A stretch of 5,455 bases of DNA, taken from positions 1 through 5,455 of the forward strand of contig JBJXFI010000022.1 of NCBI GenBank assembly GCA_046154695.1. Direction: 5' to 3'. The DNA comes from DALYLB01 sp046154695 (GTDB lineage Bacteria; Acidobacteriota; Blastocatellia; RBC074). Of the stretch, positions 1-5,455 are shown piece after piece. Made by a program: the position numbers and the translations under genes. Each line of letters opens with the position of its first letter. Within the stretch, counting starts at the first letter, position 1. Under the pieces are notes generated by a model, which saw only the letters and a program-made list of their open reading frames with translations, made no database searches and was not told where the DNA came from.

Positions 1-38
1 TGGTGACCGTAGGCGGATACTCAGCTTCATCTTTGCCC

Positions 39-60
39 GCTTCCGGCCGTCACCGGAAGC
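39..60. repeat. Perfect 8-bp inverted repeat (hairpin)
   Basis: GCTTCCGG at 39-46 pairs perfectly with CCGGAAGC at 53-60 around the 6-base loop CCGTCA. No T-run follows directly on either strand; the nearest TTTTT on the + strand is at 75-79. It could be a Rho-independent-like end of a gene lying before the window, or part of a small intergenic repeat together with the hairpin at 84-115. Its role is unknown. Confidence 0.55.
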
Positions 61-83
61 ATCAAAACAAGGAGTTTTTACAA

Positions 84-125
84 CCGCCTTGTCTCAATCT
101 CAAGATACAAGGCGGAACTCCAAAC
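84..125 (+). repeat. Hairpin plus AACTCCAAAC tail, copy 1 of a shared intergenic motif
   Basis: CCGCCTTGT (84-92) is the exact reverse complement of ACAAGGCGG (107-115), with a 14-base loop. The hairpin is followed directly by AACTCCAAAC (116-125). The same arrangement, a hairpin ending in GCGG followed by AACTCCAAAC, recurs at 4921-4944 with a different stem. The identical run is GCGGAACTCCAAAC (112-125 and 4931-4944). Conserved tail with changing stem suggests a dispersed element rather than chance, but two copies are thin evidence. Here it points towards the reductase gene, with the start 17 bases downstream. Confidence 0.5.
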
Positions 126-133
126 AATTTCTC

Positions 134-138
134 GGGAG
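134..138 (+). promoter_or_regulatory. Ribosome binding site for the aldo/keto reductase
   Basis: GGGAG lies 4 bases before the ATG at 143. It supports ATG 143 over the TTG at 89, whose nearest purine-rich stretch (AAGGAG, 69-74) is 14 bases away. Confidence 0.55.
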
Positions 139-142
139 AACC

Positions 143-1096
143 ATGGAACTCAGACAGCTGGGAAACAGCGATTTGCGAATCACGCCGCTGGGAATCGGAG
201 CGTGGGCGATGGGGGGCGCGGGATGGGCATTCGCCTGGAGCGATCAGGATGACGATGCCTCGGTCGCGGCGATTCATGCGGCGCTGGATGCGGGGATCAA
301 CTGGATCGACACGGCGGCGGTATACGGCCTCGGCCACTCGGAAGAGGTCGTCGCGAAGGCCATGCGGGGGCGCGCGAATCCGCCGTATGTCTTCACAAAA
401 TGCGGCCGCCACTGGGATGAGAACCGGCAGATCGTCAAGCTGCTCAAACGCGAATCGATTCGCAGGGAATGCGAGAACAGCCTGCGGCGGCTCGGTGTCG
501 ATGTGATCGACCTGTATCAAATGCACTGGCCCGAACCGGACGAGGATATCGAGGAGGGCTGGACGGCGATGGCCGAGTTGAAGGAAGAGGGCAAGGTTCG
601 CTGGATCGGCGTCTCGAACTACGACGTCGCGCAGTTGCGGCGCGTGCAATCCATCGCTCCCGTCACCTCGCTGCAGCCACCCTACTCCCTGATTCGCCGC
701 GAAGTCGAGCCGGAGGTGCTGCCCTATGCCCGGACCCACAATATCGGGGTCATCGGCTATTCGCCCATGGGATCGGGAATGCTTTCGGGGGCGATGACCC
801 GAGAACGCGTCGCGAATCTTCCGGAGGACGACTGGCGCCGGCGTGGCCCGCAGTTTCAGGAACCGCTCCTGACGCGAAATCTGGGGCTCGTCGAGAAACT
901 CAAGGAGATCGCCGCGCGCCACGGGCGCAATGCCGGCGAGGCGGCCATCGCCTGGACGCTCGCCAATCCGGCCGTGACAGGGGCCATCGTCGGCTTTCGG
1001 AACCCGGAACAGGTCGCGGGCATCATCGGCGCCATGGAATTCCGGCTGAGCCCGGAAGAGGTCGCGGAGATCGAGGCGTTATCCAGAATGTTGTGA
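143..1096 (+). CDS. Aldo/keto reductase, probably NADPH-dependent
   Basis: This 317-residue TIM-barrel oxidoreductase is predicted to reduce aldehydes or ketones to alcohols with NADPH in the cytoplasm. The start MELRQLGNSDLRITPLGIG is the usual family N-terminus, which is why ATG 143 is preferred to the in-frame TTG at 89. The catalytic tetrad is visible: D56 and Y61 (in INWIDTAAVYG), K86 (in FTKCG) and H128 (in QMHWP). The C-terminal cofactor loop is GFRNPEQV (284-291). The stretch DTAAVYGLGHSEEVV resembles the IolS/YhdN (AKR11-like) group. There is no signal peptide or membrane segment. The gene stands alone on the + strand and converges on the four-gene minus-strand group, so a shared pathway is not implied. 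The substrate cannot be read from the sequence. Family assignment is firm; subfamily is tentative. Confidence 0.93.
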   Translation: MELRQLGNSDLRITPLGIGAWAMGGAGWAFAWSDQDDDASVAAIHAALDAGINWIDTAAVYGLGHSEEVVAKAMRGRANPPYVFTKCGRHWDENRQIVKLLKRESIRRECENSLRRLGVDVIDLYQMHWPEPDEDIEEGWTAMAELKEEGKVRWIGVSNYDVAQLRRVQSIAPVTSLQPPYSLIRREVEPEVLPYARTHNIGVIGYSPMGSGMLSGAMTRERVANLPEDDWRRRGPQFQEPLLTRNLGLVEKLKEIAARHGRNAGEAAIAWTLANPAVTGAIVGFRNPEQVAGIIGAMEFRLSPEEVAEIEALSRML

Positions 1097-1103
1097 GCGG
1101 ATG

Positions 1104-1131
1104 AAAACGGGGCGAGTGTTCGACTCGCCCC
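1104..1131 (-). terminator. Intrinsic terminator for the minus-strand operon
   Basis: Read on the minus strand, GGGGCGAGT and ACTCGCCCC form a perfect 9-bp GC-rich stem around a 5-base loop. It is followed at once by GTTTT (the complement of 1104-1108). It lies about 48 bases past the stop of the Gfo/Idh/MocA gene (1179), where the operon should end. On the + strand no T-run follows, so termination of the reductase transcript would rely on the hairpin alone. Confidence 0.65.
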
Positions 1132-1161
1132 ATTCCCGCCGCACCGGGGCGAGTCGAACAC
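1116..1161. repeat. 16-bp perfect inverted repeat competing with the terminator hairpin
   Basis: GTGTTCGACTCGCCCC (1116-1131) is the exact reverse complement of GGGGCGAGTCGAACAC (1146-1161), separated by 14 bases. Outer bases AACGGG (1106-1111) and CCCGTT (1161-1166) can also pair. Since 1123-1131 also pairs with 1109-1117, the region has three arms and can fold in two mutually exclusive ways. It fills the 82-bp gap between two convergent genes. Confidence 0.7.
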
Positions 1162-1178
1162 CCGTTCCAGATCCGACT

Positions 1179-2501
1179 TCAGCTCTTCATCGACACGGCG
1201 CCGCCCGCGCCGAGGCTGTCGAGGTTGAGTTTCAGATCCCACTTCTCGCCGGACTTCACCATCTTGTCCCATGAGACCTCCTTGCCGGAGTAGGCGGCCA
1301 TGCGGCCGAGGATCATGGTCAGCGTGGCCTCGGCGCCCAGTTCGGCCTCGTTCTGGAACTTGCCGGACTTGATGCTCTCGACGAGGGACTTCATCTTCGT
1401 GCCGACGGCGAGATGAAGATCGACCTTGCCGGTGTCGATCTTGTCGGCGACTTTCTGGCCTTCCTCCACCTGATTGTAGTTGATGGTGGCGGGGCCGCCC
1501 TGATAGGACTCCGACGCGCCCTTCGAGCCGAAGAATCGCTCGCCCGACTGGCGATAGCCCTTGTTCTTGAACTGGTTGGAATTGAAACTGATGTGGACGT
1601 CGCCCGGATAGGTGTAGGTCAGGATGAAATGGTCGCTGCAGAGATAATCGCCCGGAATGCCGTTCACCTGTTTGCGGAGCGCGCGTCCGGCGACGCCCTG
1701 CGCCTTGACCGGATGGGTCTTCATCGCCCAGTTCACGATGTCCACGATGTGGATGTTCTGTTCGACCAGGATATCGCCCGAAAGCGCGCGATCGAAGACC
1801 CAGTTGCGGATGCGGGCCTCGAGGTCGGACATGCCCGGCTTGTCCTGCCGGCCGAGATCGTTGGTGTAATAGAAGGTCTGGCCGAGAACGATATCGCCGA
1901 TCTCTCCGTTGTGGATCCGCTCGATCATTCCGCGGTATCCCTCGTCATACCGCTTCTGCAGCCCGACATGAACGCTCACCTTGCCGTCGGCCTTCTTGCC
2001 GACGCTCATGACCTTCATGCAGCCCGCGACATCGGTGGCGACCGGTTTTTCGAGATAGACGTGCTTGTTGGCCGCGACCGCCGCCTCGAAATGGTCCGGG
2101 TGGAAATAGGGCGGGCTGGTGATCAGCACGACGTCCACATCCTTCGACTGGACGAGCTTCTCATACGCCTTGTGACCCTTGAACAGGTTGGCTTCAGGCG
2201 CCTTCGGTCGGCCCTTGGACTCGGATTGCCGGTCGAAATTGGCGCGGGTCGAGAGGACGCGGTCCTCGAAGATATCGGCCAGCGCCGCGATTCGCACATC
2301 GGTGTTGTTGAGGAACTCGCCGCCGTCATAATTGCCGCGGCCGCCGCAGCCGATGATTCCCAGCCCCAGTGACGAATTGGCAGCCGTGCCGAAGGCGACG
2401 GCCGAGGGGACGATCAGCAGGCCCGCCCCCGCGGTTGCCGATGTCCTGACAAAATTTCGGCGCGACTCCGCGCGTCGTTCTGATGCCTGTCTCTTTTTCA
2501 T
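1179..2501 (-). CDS. Gfo/Idh/MocA-family oxidoreductase with Tat signal
   Basis: The 440-residue protein has a twin-arginine leader (SRRNFV at 13-18, then a hydrophobic stretch to about residue 37), so it is probably exported folded, with cofactor bound. The Rossmann fold follows: GIIGCGGRG (48-56) for NAD(P), then the family EKP motif (151-153), whose lysine is normally catalytic, and EQNIHIVD (247-254) with candidate catalytic H251 and D254. The family oxidises or reduces sugars, inositols and related polyols. Tat-exported members are abundant in Acidobacteriota and PVC bacteria, mostly with unknown substrates. The start is ATG 2501, with GGAGG on the minus strand (complement of 2509-2513) 7 bases upstream. 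It is the last gene of the minus-strand group, 33 bp after the IYD-like gene, and ends just before the terminator. Its length is normal for the exported subgroup. The substrate is not predictable here. Confidence 0.92.
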   Translation of the reverse strand: MKKRQASERRAESRRNFVRTSATAGAGLLIVPSAVAFGTAANSSLGLGIIGCGGRGNYDGGEFLNNTDVRIAALADIFEDRVLSTRANFDRQSESKGRPKAPEANLFKGHKAYEKLVQSKDVDVVLITSPPYFHPDHFEAAVAANKHVYLEKPVATDVAGCMKVMSVGKKADGKVSVHVGLQKRYDEGYRGMIERIHNGEIGDIVLGQTFYYTNDLGRQDKPGMSDLEARIRNWVFDRALSGDILVEQNIHIVDIVNWAMKTHPVKAQGVAGRALRKQVNGIPGDYLCSDHFILTYTYPGDVHISFNSNQFKNKGYRQSGERFFGSKGASESYQGGPATINYNQVEEGQKVADKIDTGKVDLHLAVGTKMKSLVESIKSGKFQNEAELGAEATLTMILGRMAAYSGKEVSWDKMVKSGEKWDLKLNLDSLGAGGAVSMKS

Positions 2502-2534
2502 TGCATGTCCTCCAGGTGTTGCTAATGGTGGTTC

Positions 2535-3215
2535 TCAGAGGATCGTCGCGATCTCTTCGAACGATTTCTTCCGTATGTTCGGGACTTGCGCGGCGTCGGC
2601 GGGATAGCCGACCGGGATCAGCAGGTACGGCTTTTCGTTTTTCGGCCGTTCCAGAATTTCACTCAAAAACCCCATGGGGTTCGGCGTGTGGGTCAGCGTC
2701 GCGAGCCCCGCGATGTGGAGCGCCGCAAGAAGCATCCCGCAGGCGATTCCCACCGATTCGTTGACGTAATAGTGCTTGATCTTCCGCTCCGTGCCGTTGG
2801 GCAGGGATTCGGTTCCATATTCGATTTTGAATACGACGATCAGATAGGGGGCAATCTCCAGGAACTCCTTGTGCCAGTCGGTTCCGAAGGGCGCCAGGGC
2901 ATCGAGCCATTCCCGCGGGAATCGGCCCTCGTAATTTTCGCGCTCCTCTTCCTCCGCCGCCAGGCGGATCCGGCGCTTGATCCCCGGATCGCGGACGACC
3001 ACGAACCGCCAGGGTTGCTGATTCGCCCCCGAGGGGGCCAGGCCGGCCGTCCGGATCGCCAGTTCGATCAGTTCCATCGGCGCCGGTTCCGCGGAGAATT
3101 CGCGGACGGTCCGCCGTTCCCGCATCGATTGCAGGAAGTCGCGCGCGCGGCGCGCCTGTTCCTTCGCCTCGAGGCGTTGAAATTCGAGCGGGATGAATTC
3201 GTAGGGCAAAGACAC
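2535..3215 (-). CDS. Iodotyrosine deiodinase-like FMN nitroreductase-fold protein
   Basis: The product, 226 residues from GTG 3215, has the nitroreductase fold and binds FMN. It is most like iodotyrosine deiodinase (IYD), which removes halide from halotyrosines reductively. FMN-contact motif RRTVR (34-38) matches RRSVR of human IYD, and PSGANQQPW (61-69) matches PSGAHTEPW. The halotyrosine zwitterion is held in human IYD by E157, Y161 and K182; E91, Y95 and K116 sit here at identical spacing, in EEEERENY and DWHKEF. Later blocks also match: ACGMLLAAL (158-166), THTP with T177 near the flavin, and LIPVGYP (199-205) leading to VPNIRKK. The human sequence was compared from memory. No signal peptide or membrane anchor is seen, so it is probably cytoplasmic, as in characterised bacterial IYDs. 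It sits 8 bp after the GGT-like gene. An upstream GTG (3230) overlaps that gene and fits worse. A different phenolic substrate remains possible. Confidence 0.85.
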   Translation of the reverse strand: MSLPYEFIPLEFQRLEAKEQARRARDFLQSMRERRTVREFSAEPAPMELIELAIRTAGLAPSGANQQPWRFVVVRDPGIKRRIRLAAEEEERENYEGRFPREWLDALAPFGTDWHKEFLEIAPYLIVVFKIEYGTESLPNGTERKIKHYYVNESVGIACGMLLAALHIAGLATLTHTPNPMGFLSEILERPKNEKPYLLIPVGYPADAAQVPNIRKKSFEEIATIL

Positions 3216-3219
3216 GGGG

Positions 3220-3225
3220 CCTCCT
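3220..3225 (-). promoter_or_regulatory. Ribosome binding site overlapping the upstream stop codon
   Basis: AGGAGG on the minus strand overlaps the TAG stop of the GGT-like gene (3224-3226) and lies 4 bases before GTG 3215. It argues for GTG 3215 rather than GTG 3230, which lies upstream of this site. TTG 3209, 10 bases from it, is a second possibility. The overlap suggests coupled translation of the two genes. Confidence 0.6.
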
Positions 3226-4882
3226 ACCACCCGAGGGCGCAGCCATCCTTGCGCGGATCCGAGCCGCCCGAGAGCGCGCCGGTCTTCGGATCGATCATGA
3301 TTGCCTGATATCCGCCGAATGCGCCGGGCGAGATGGTCAATTTGTGTCCTTTGGCTTCGAGGGCCTTTCGGACATCGGCGGCGATCGCGGTTTCGAGCGC
3401 CAGCCCGCTCTCGAAATGGCGGAAGCGCGGTTGTTCGCCGGCCTGCTGCACATCCATTCCGAATTCGAGGAGGTTGAGCAGCACCTGGACGTGGCCCTGC
3501 GCCTGCATGTCGCCGCCCATGACGCCAAAGGTCAGCCAGGGACGGCCCTCCCGGAATGCCATCGCGGGGATGATCGTATGGAACGGCCGCTTGCCGCCTT
3601 CGAGGCGGTTCGGACTGTTCGGGTCGAACGAGAATCCGGCGCCGCGATTATGCAGAATGACGCCGGTGTCGCCCGCCGAGAGGCCGGAACCGAAGGCGCT
3701 GAAGATGCTTTGTATGAACGAGACGACGTTGCGATCCTTATCGACCACCGTCAGATAGATCGTGTCCTCGCCGCCGCGGGGGCCGCCCGCCGCCTGCTCG
3801 GCGACGCGGGCCGGGTCGATTCGCCCGCGCAACTCGGCGGCGTGCTCCTTCGAGAGCAGCCGGTCGAGCGGGGCCTGATAAAAGGCCGGGTCGGCGATGT
3901 GCCGCGCGCGGTCGACGAAGGCCAGCTTCTTCGCCTCGACCAGCAGGTGCAGGTACTCCGCCGTGTTGTGGCCGAGCGATTTCAGATCGAAGCCTTCCAG
4001 GATGTTGAGCATCTGCAGCGCCGCCAGCCCCTGGGTGTTCGGCGGCATTTCGTAAACGGTGTGGCCGCGATAGGTCGTGCTGATCGGATCGAGCCAGTTC
4101 GAGGTCTGCTTCGCGAAATCCTCCATCGTGTGCAGCCCGCCCTGCGCCTGCGCGAACTTGACGATCTTTTCGGCGAGCTCGCCGCGATAGAAGACGTCCG
4201 GGCCCTTTTCGGCGATCAGGCGGAGCGTTCGGCCCAGACTCTTATTGACAAAGATCTCGCCGACGGCCGGCGGTCGTCCGCCGGGCAGATACGTCCCGGC
4301 GAAATCGCGGTTCTCCTTGAAAGCCATTCCGGTCTGCCAGTCGGCGCCGATGACATCCGTGACCGGGAAGCCGCGCTCGGCATACTCGATCGCGGGCTGG
4401 AGCGCCTGCGAGAGCTTCATCGTCCCGTATCGTTCGAGCAGCGCCGCCCAGCCGCTCACCGCGCCCGGAACAGTGGCGGCGTGAATCCCGTTCTGCGGCA
4501 TCGCGCTGAATCCGCGCTTCTTCAACTCCGCGATGCTCGCGGCCCGCGGCGCGCGCCCGCTGGCATTGAGCCCCTTGAGTTCCTTTCGCTTCGCGTCCCA
4601 GACGATGGCGAAGAGGTCCCCGCCCGGGCCGACCATCATCGGCTCGACGACGGTCAGCACGGCCGCGGCGGCAACGGCCGCATCGACCGCGTTCCCGCCC
4701 TGCTGCAAAATGCGCAACCCGGCCGCCGAAGCAAGCGGCTGGCTGGTCGCGATCATCCCGTTCGTTCCGCGAACAGCGGACCGCGTCCTGCCGCCCGTCA
4801 GGGAAGGCTTGTCGCCAACCTGATTTTGAAATGTGGTCGTCATCAGAACGATCAGTGCGATCAACGGAACGATGCGCGACAT
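3224..4882 (-). CDS. Exported gamma-glutamyltransferase-like Ntn hydrolase, atypical specificity
   Basis: The 552-residue precursor starts at ATG 4882 with a Sec-type leader (MSRIVPLIALIVLMTTTF), so it acts outside the cytoplasm. It has the GGT fold: GMIATSQPLAS near the N-terminus, QQGGNAVDAAVAAAAVL, and the self-cleavage site where T374 in GEDTIYLTVVDKDRN becomes the new N-terminal nucleophile of the small subunit. The oxyanion glycines are G456-G457 in GVMGGDMQAQGH. Compared with E. coli GGT (from memory), the gamma-glutamyl-binding residues are absent: R114 aligns with S108, N411 with F394, Q430 with R413, D433 with G416, and S462-S463 with H435-T436. This pattern is seen in GGT-like acylases such as the YwrD and cephalosporin-acylase groups, so glutathione is an unlikely substrate and another amide or peptide is more likely. 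An in-frame TTG at 4942 is rejected because GAGGA (4890-4894) precedes ATG 4882 and the leader begins there. Confidence 0.92.
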   Translation of the reverse strand: MSRIVPLIALIVLMTTTFQNQVGDKPSLTGGRTRSAVRGTNGMIATSQPLASAAGLRILQQGGNAVDAAVAAAAVLTVVEPMMVGPGGDLFAIVWDAKRKELKGLNASGRAPRAASIAELKKRGFSAMPQNGIHAATVPGAVSGWAALLERYGTMKLSQALQPAIEYAERGFPVTDVIGADWQTGMAFKENRDFAGTYLPGGRPPAVGEIFVNKSLGRTLRLIAEKGPDVFYRGELAEKIVKFAQAQGGLHTMEDFAKQTSNWLDPISTTYRGHTVYEMPPNTQGLAALQMLNILEGFDLKSLGHNTAEYLHLLVEAKKLAFVDRARHIADPAFYQAPLDRLLSKEHAAELRGRIDPARVAEQAAGGPRGGEDTIYLTVVDKDRNVVSFIQSIFSAFGSGLSAGDTGVILHNRGAGFSFDPNSPNRLEGGKRPFHTIIPAMAFREGRPWLTFGVMGGDMQAQGHVQVLLNLLEFGMDVQQAGEQPRFRHFESGLALETAIAADVRKALEAKGHKLTISPGAFGGYQAIMIDPKTGALSGGSDPRKDGCALGW

Positions 4883-4889
4883 ACAGGAT

Positions 4890-4894
4890 TCCTC
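4890..4894 (-). promoter_or_regulatory. Ribosome binding site for the GGT-like gene
   Basis: GAGGA on the minus strand lies 7 bases before ATG 4882. It fixes the start at the signal peptide rather than at the upstream TTG 4942. Confidence 0.6.
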
Positions 4895-4895
4895 G

Positions 4896-4916
4896 AAAAA
4901 GGTTCGGAGGTCCGAA
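4896..4916 (-). terminator. Terminator-like hairpin in the cytochrome/GGT-like gap
   Basis: Read on the minus strand, TTCGG-ACCT-CCGAA forms a short hairpin followed by CCTTTTT, ending just before the ribosome binding site of the GGT-like gene. The 5-bp stem is weak for a terminator. It could end or attenuate transcription coming from the cytochrome gene, or be incidental. No promoter for the GGT-like gene is evident between the hairpin and its start, which would favour partial readthrough. Confidence 0.35.
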
Positions 4917-4920
4917 ATGC

Positions 4921-4944
4921 CCGCGTAAACGCGGAACTCCAAAC
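4921..4944 (+). repeat. Hairpin plus AACTCCAAAC tail, copy 2 of the shared motif
   Basis: CCGCG-TAAA-CGCGG (4921-4934) is a perfect 5-bp hairpin, followed by AACTCCAAAC (4935-4944). GCGGAACTCCAAAC is identical to 112-125. The orientation relative to the nearest start is opposite to copy 1: here it reads away from the GGT-like gene and towards the cytochrome stop codon. That favours a mobile or dispersed repeat over a fixed operator. Confidence 0.5.
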
Positions 4945-4949
4945 GGGGG

Positions 4950-5455
4950 TTATTTCCGTCGCGGGCCGAAATTGCTCGTCAGATACTCGACCAGCGGCTC
5001 TTTCTCCGCGTCGGCGACGACGGCGCCCCAGCGAACCATCTTTTCGACCTCGCGAGTCCAGCCCTGGCGTGAGAGGCGCTGCTGCCGGGTCAGATCGATC
5101 TCGTGGCAGAGCAGGCAGCGGGCCTCGAAAATCTCCCTGCCGCGCCCGGCTTCGGCGGCGGCGGGAGAAGCTTCCGGGCGCGGGGCGAACCGGGCGGCGA
5201 AATAGTCGATCAACGGCTCTTTCTCCGCGTCGGCGACGACGGCGCCCCAGCGCATCATCTTTTCAACCTCGCGGGTCCAGCCCTGGCGCGAGAGCCGCTG
5301 CGCCACGATCAGATCGGCCTCGTGGCACGTAAGGCATTTCTCGCGCGCGATCTCGACGCCTTTGCCTTCCGGCAGGTCGATCCGCGCCGCCTGTAATGAA
5401 TCTCGCGGCGCGGCGCCGGCGGCGAGAATCATCGCCGCCAGCGCGAATGCGATTT
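4950..5455 (-). CDS. Two-repeat c-type cytochrome, 5' end beyond the window
   Basis: This is a small exported dihaem protein, probably a periplasmic electron carrier. An ATG exists at 5432, but the same frame stays open to the window edge and encodes IAFALAA before that ATG, continuing the hydrophobic leader (MILAAGAAP). The true start is therefore probably outside the window. Counting from the ATG, haem motifs are CLTCH (33-37; bases 5322-5336) and CLLCH (106-110; bases 5103-5117). Each begins a near-identical unit containing QRLSRQGWTREVEKM and RWGAVVADAEKEPL, 73 residues apart. M59 or M60 and M132 are candidate distal haem ligands. An Ala/Pro-rich linker (about 83-95) joins the units. The repeat pattern recalls the haem domain of quinohemoprotein amine dehydrogenase, though only loosely. 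The redox partner is unknown. It ends at TAA 4950, 67 bp before the GGT-like gene. Confidence 0.82.
   Translation of the reverse strand, partial: IAFALAAMILAAGAAPRDSLQAARIDLPEGKGVEIAREKCLTCHEADLIVAQRLSRQGWTREVEKMMRWGAVVADAEKEPLIDYFAARFAPRPEASPAAAEAGRGREIFEARCLLCHEIDLTRQQRLSRQGWTREVEKMVRWGAVVADAEKEPLVEYLTSNFGPRRK
4995..5327 (-). repeat. 219-bp-period internal tandem duplication in the cytochrome gene
   Basis: Bases 4995-5108 align with 5214-5327 at an offset of 219 (73 codons). The first 39 bases (4995-5033 and 5214-5252) are identical, and by hand count about 13 of 114 positions differ overall. The duplicated unit carries one CxxCH haem site, so duplication turned a one-haem unit into a two-haem protein. 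Identity at synonymous positions suggests recent duplication or gene conversion. Confidence 0.85.

Larger units (their letters stand above)
1..142. other. Non-coding leader upstream of the aldo/keto reductase
   Basis: No convincing gene is seen here. A TGA at 4-6 follows TGG in frame 1, so the tail of an upstream + strand gene could end there, but one codon is not enough to say. The frame of the downstream reductase is open back to base 2, but the extra residues do not resemble the family N-terminus and the stretch is filled by two perfect hairpins (39-60 and 84-115). I could not place a sigma-70 promoter with sensible -35/-10 spacing. Confidence 0.6.

Noticed and set aside
84..125. CRISPR array or riboswitch in the reductase leader
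   Set aside because: There are no regularly spaced direct repeats, and the two hairpins do not match a riboswitch fold I can recognise.
89..142. N-terminal extension of the aldo/keto reductase from TTG 89
   Set aside because: The extra 18 residues overlap the hairpin and repeat motif, do not resemble the family, and lack a well-spaced ribosome binding site; ATG 143 gives the canonical start.
62..922. 286-codon minus-strand open frame opposite the aldo/keto reductase
   Set aside because: It lies antisense to a full catalytic tetrad protein and resembles no family I know.
1413..2372. 319-codon + strand open frame antisense to the Gfo/Idh/MocA gene
   Set aside because: The product has no recognisable motif, while the opposite strand carries a complete Rossmann-fold protein with Tat leader, EKP motif and ribosome binding site.
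3344..5332. 662-codon open frame on the + strand antisense to the GGT-like and cytochrome genes
   Set aside because: It is opposite two clearly recognised families, its product is low-complexity and rich in Arg, Ala and Gly, and long antisense open frames are expected in GC-rich DNA with strong third-position bias.
4950..5432. Complete cytochrome gene starting at ATG 5432
   Set aside because: The hydrophobic leader continues upstream in frame (IAFALAA) with no stop before the window edge, and the leader after this ATG alone lacks a positive N-region, so the gene is treated as partial.

Overview
The window is GC-rich, densely coding bacterial DNA from an accessory metabolic locus. A Tat-type (twin-arginine) leader on a Gfo/Idh/MocA oxidoreductase, a secreted gamma-glutamyltransferase-like hydrolase and a small two-haem cytochrome with CxxCH motifs together suggest a free-living soil or sediment heterotroph. 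Acidobacteriota (Bryobacter/Solibacter-like) or a PVC-group bacterium would fit. This placement is inference from gene content; the window has no rRNA or marker gene.

Layout: 1-142 is non-coding and carries two perfect hairpins. 143-1096 (+) is an aldo/keto reductase. 1097-1178 is a convergent intergenic gap holding three mutually complementary GC-rich arms, one pair of which forms a terminator for the minus strand. From 5455 down to 1179, four genes lie on the minus strand in transcription order: a two-repeat c-type cytochrome (5' end cut by the window edge), an exported GGT-like Ntn hydrolase, a flavin nitroreductase-fold protein that closely resembles iodotyrosine deiodinase (IYD), and a Tat-exported Gfo/Idh/MocA oxidoreductase. 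Gaps are 67, 8 and 33 bp, so the last three genes very probably share a transcript. The cytochrome may or may not, because the 67-bp gap contains terminator-like structure.

The most notable protein is the IYD homologue. It keeps, at the exact spacing of the vertebrate enzyme, the Glu/Tyr/Lys trio that grips the amino-acid end of halotyrosine. Its upstream neighbour is a GGT-family protein that keeps the catalytic threonine but lacks every gamma-glutamyl-binding residue I can place, so it probably cleaves some other amide. A speculative reading is a small operon that releases and dehalogenates an aromatic amino acid derivative, with exported redox proteins alongside. The sequence does not prove this link.

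At the DNA level, two intergenic regions share a hairpin followed by the same 10 bases, AACTCCAAAC, which looks like a dispersed small repeat. The cytochrome gene contains a 219-bp internal duplication with 39 identical bases, pointing to recent duplication or gene conversion.
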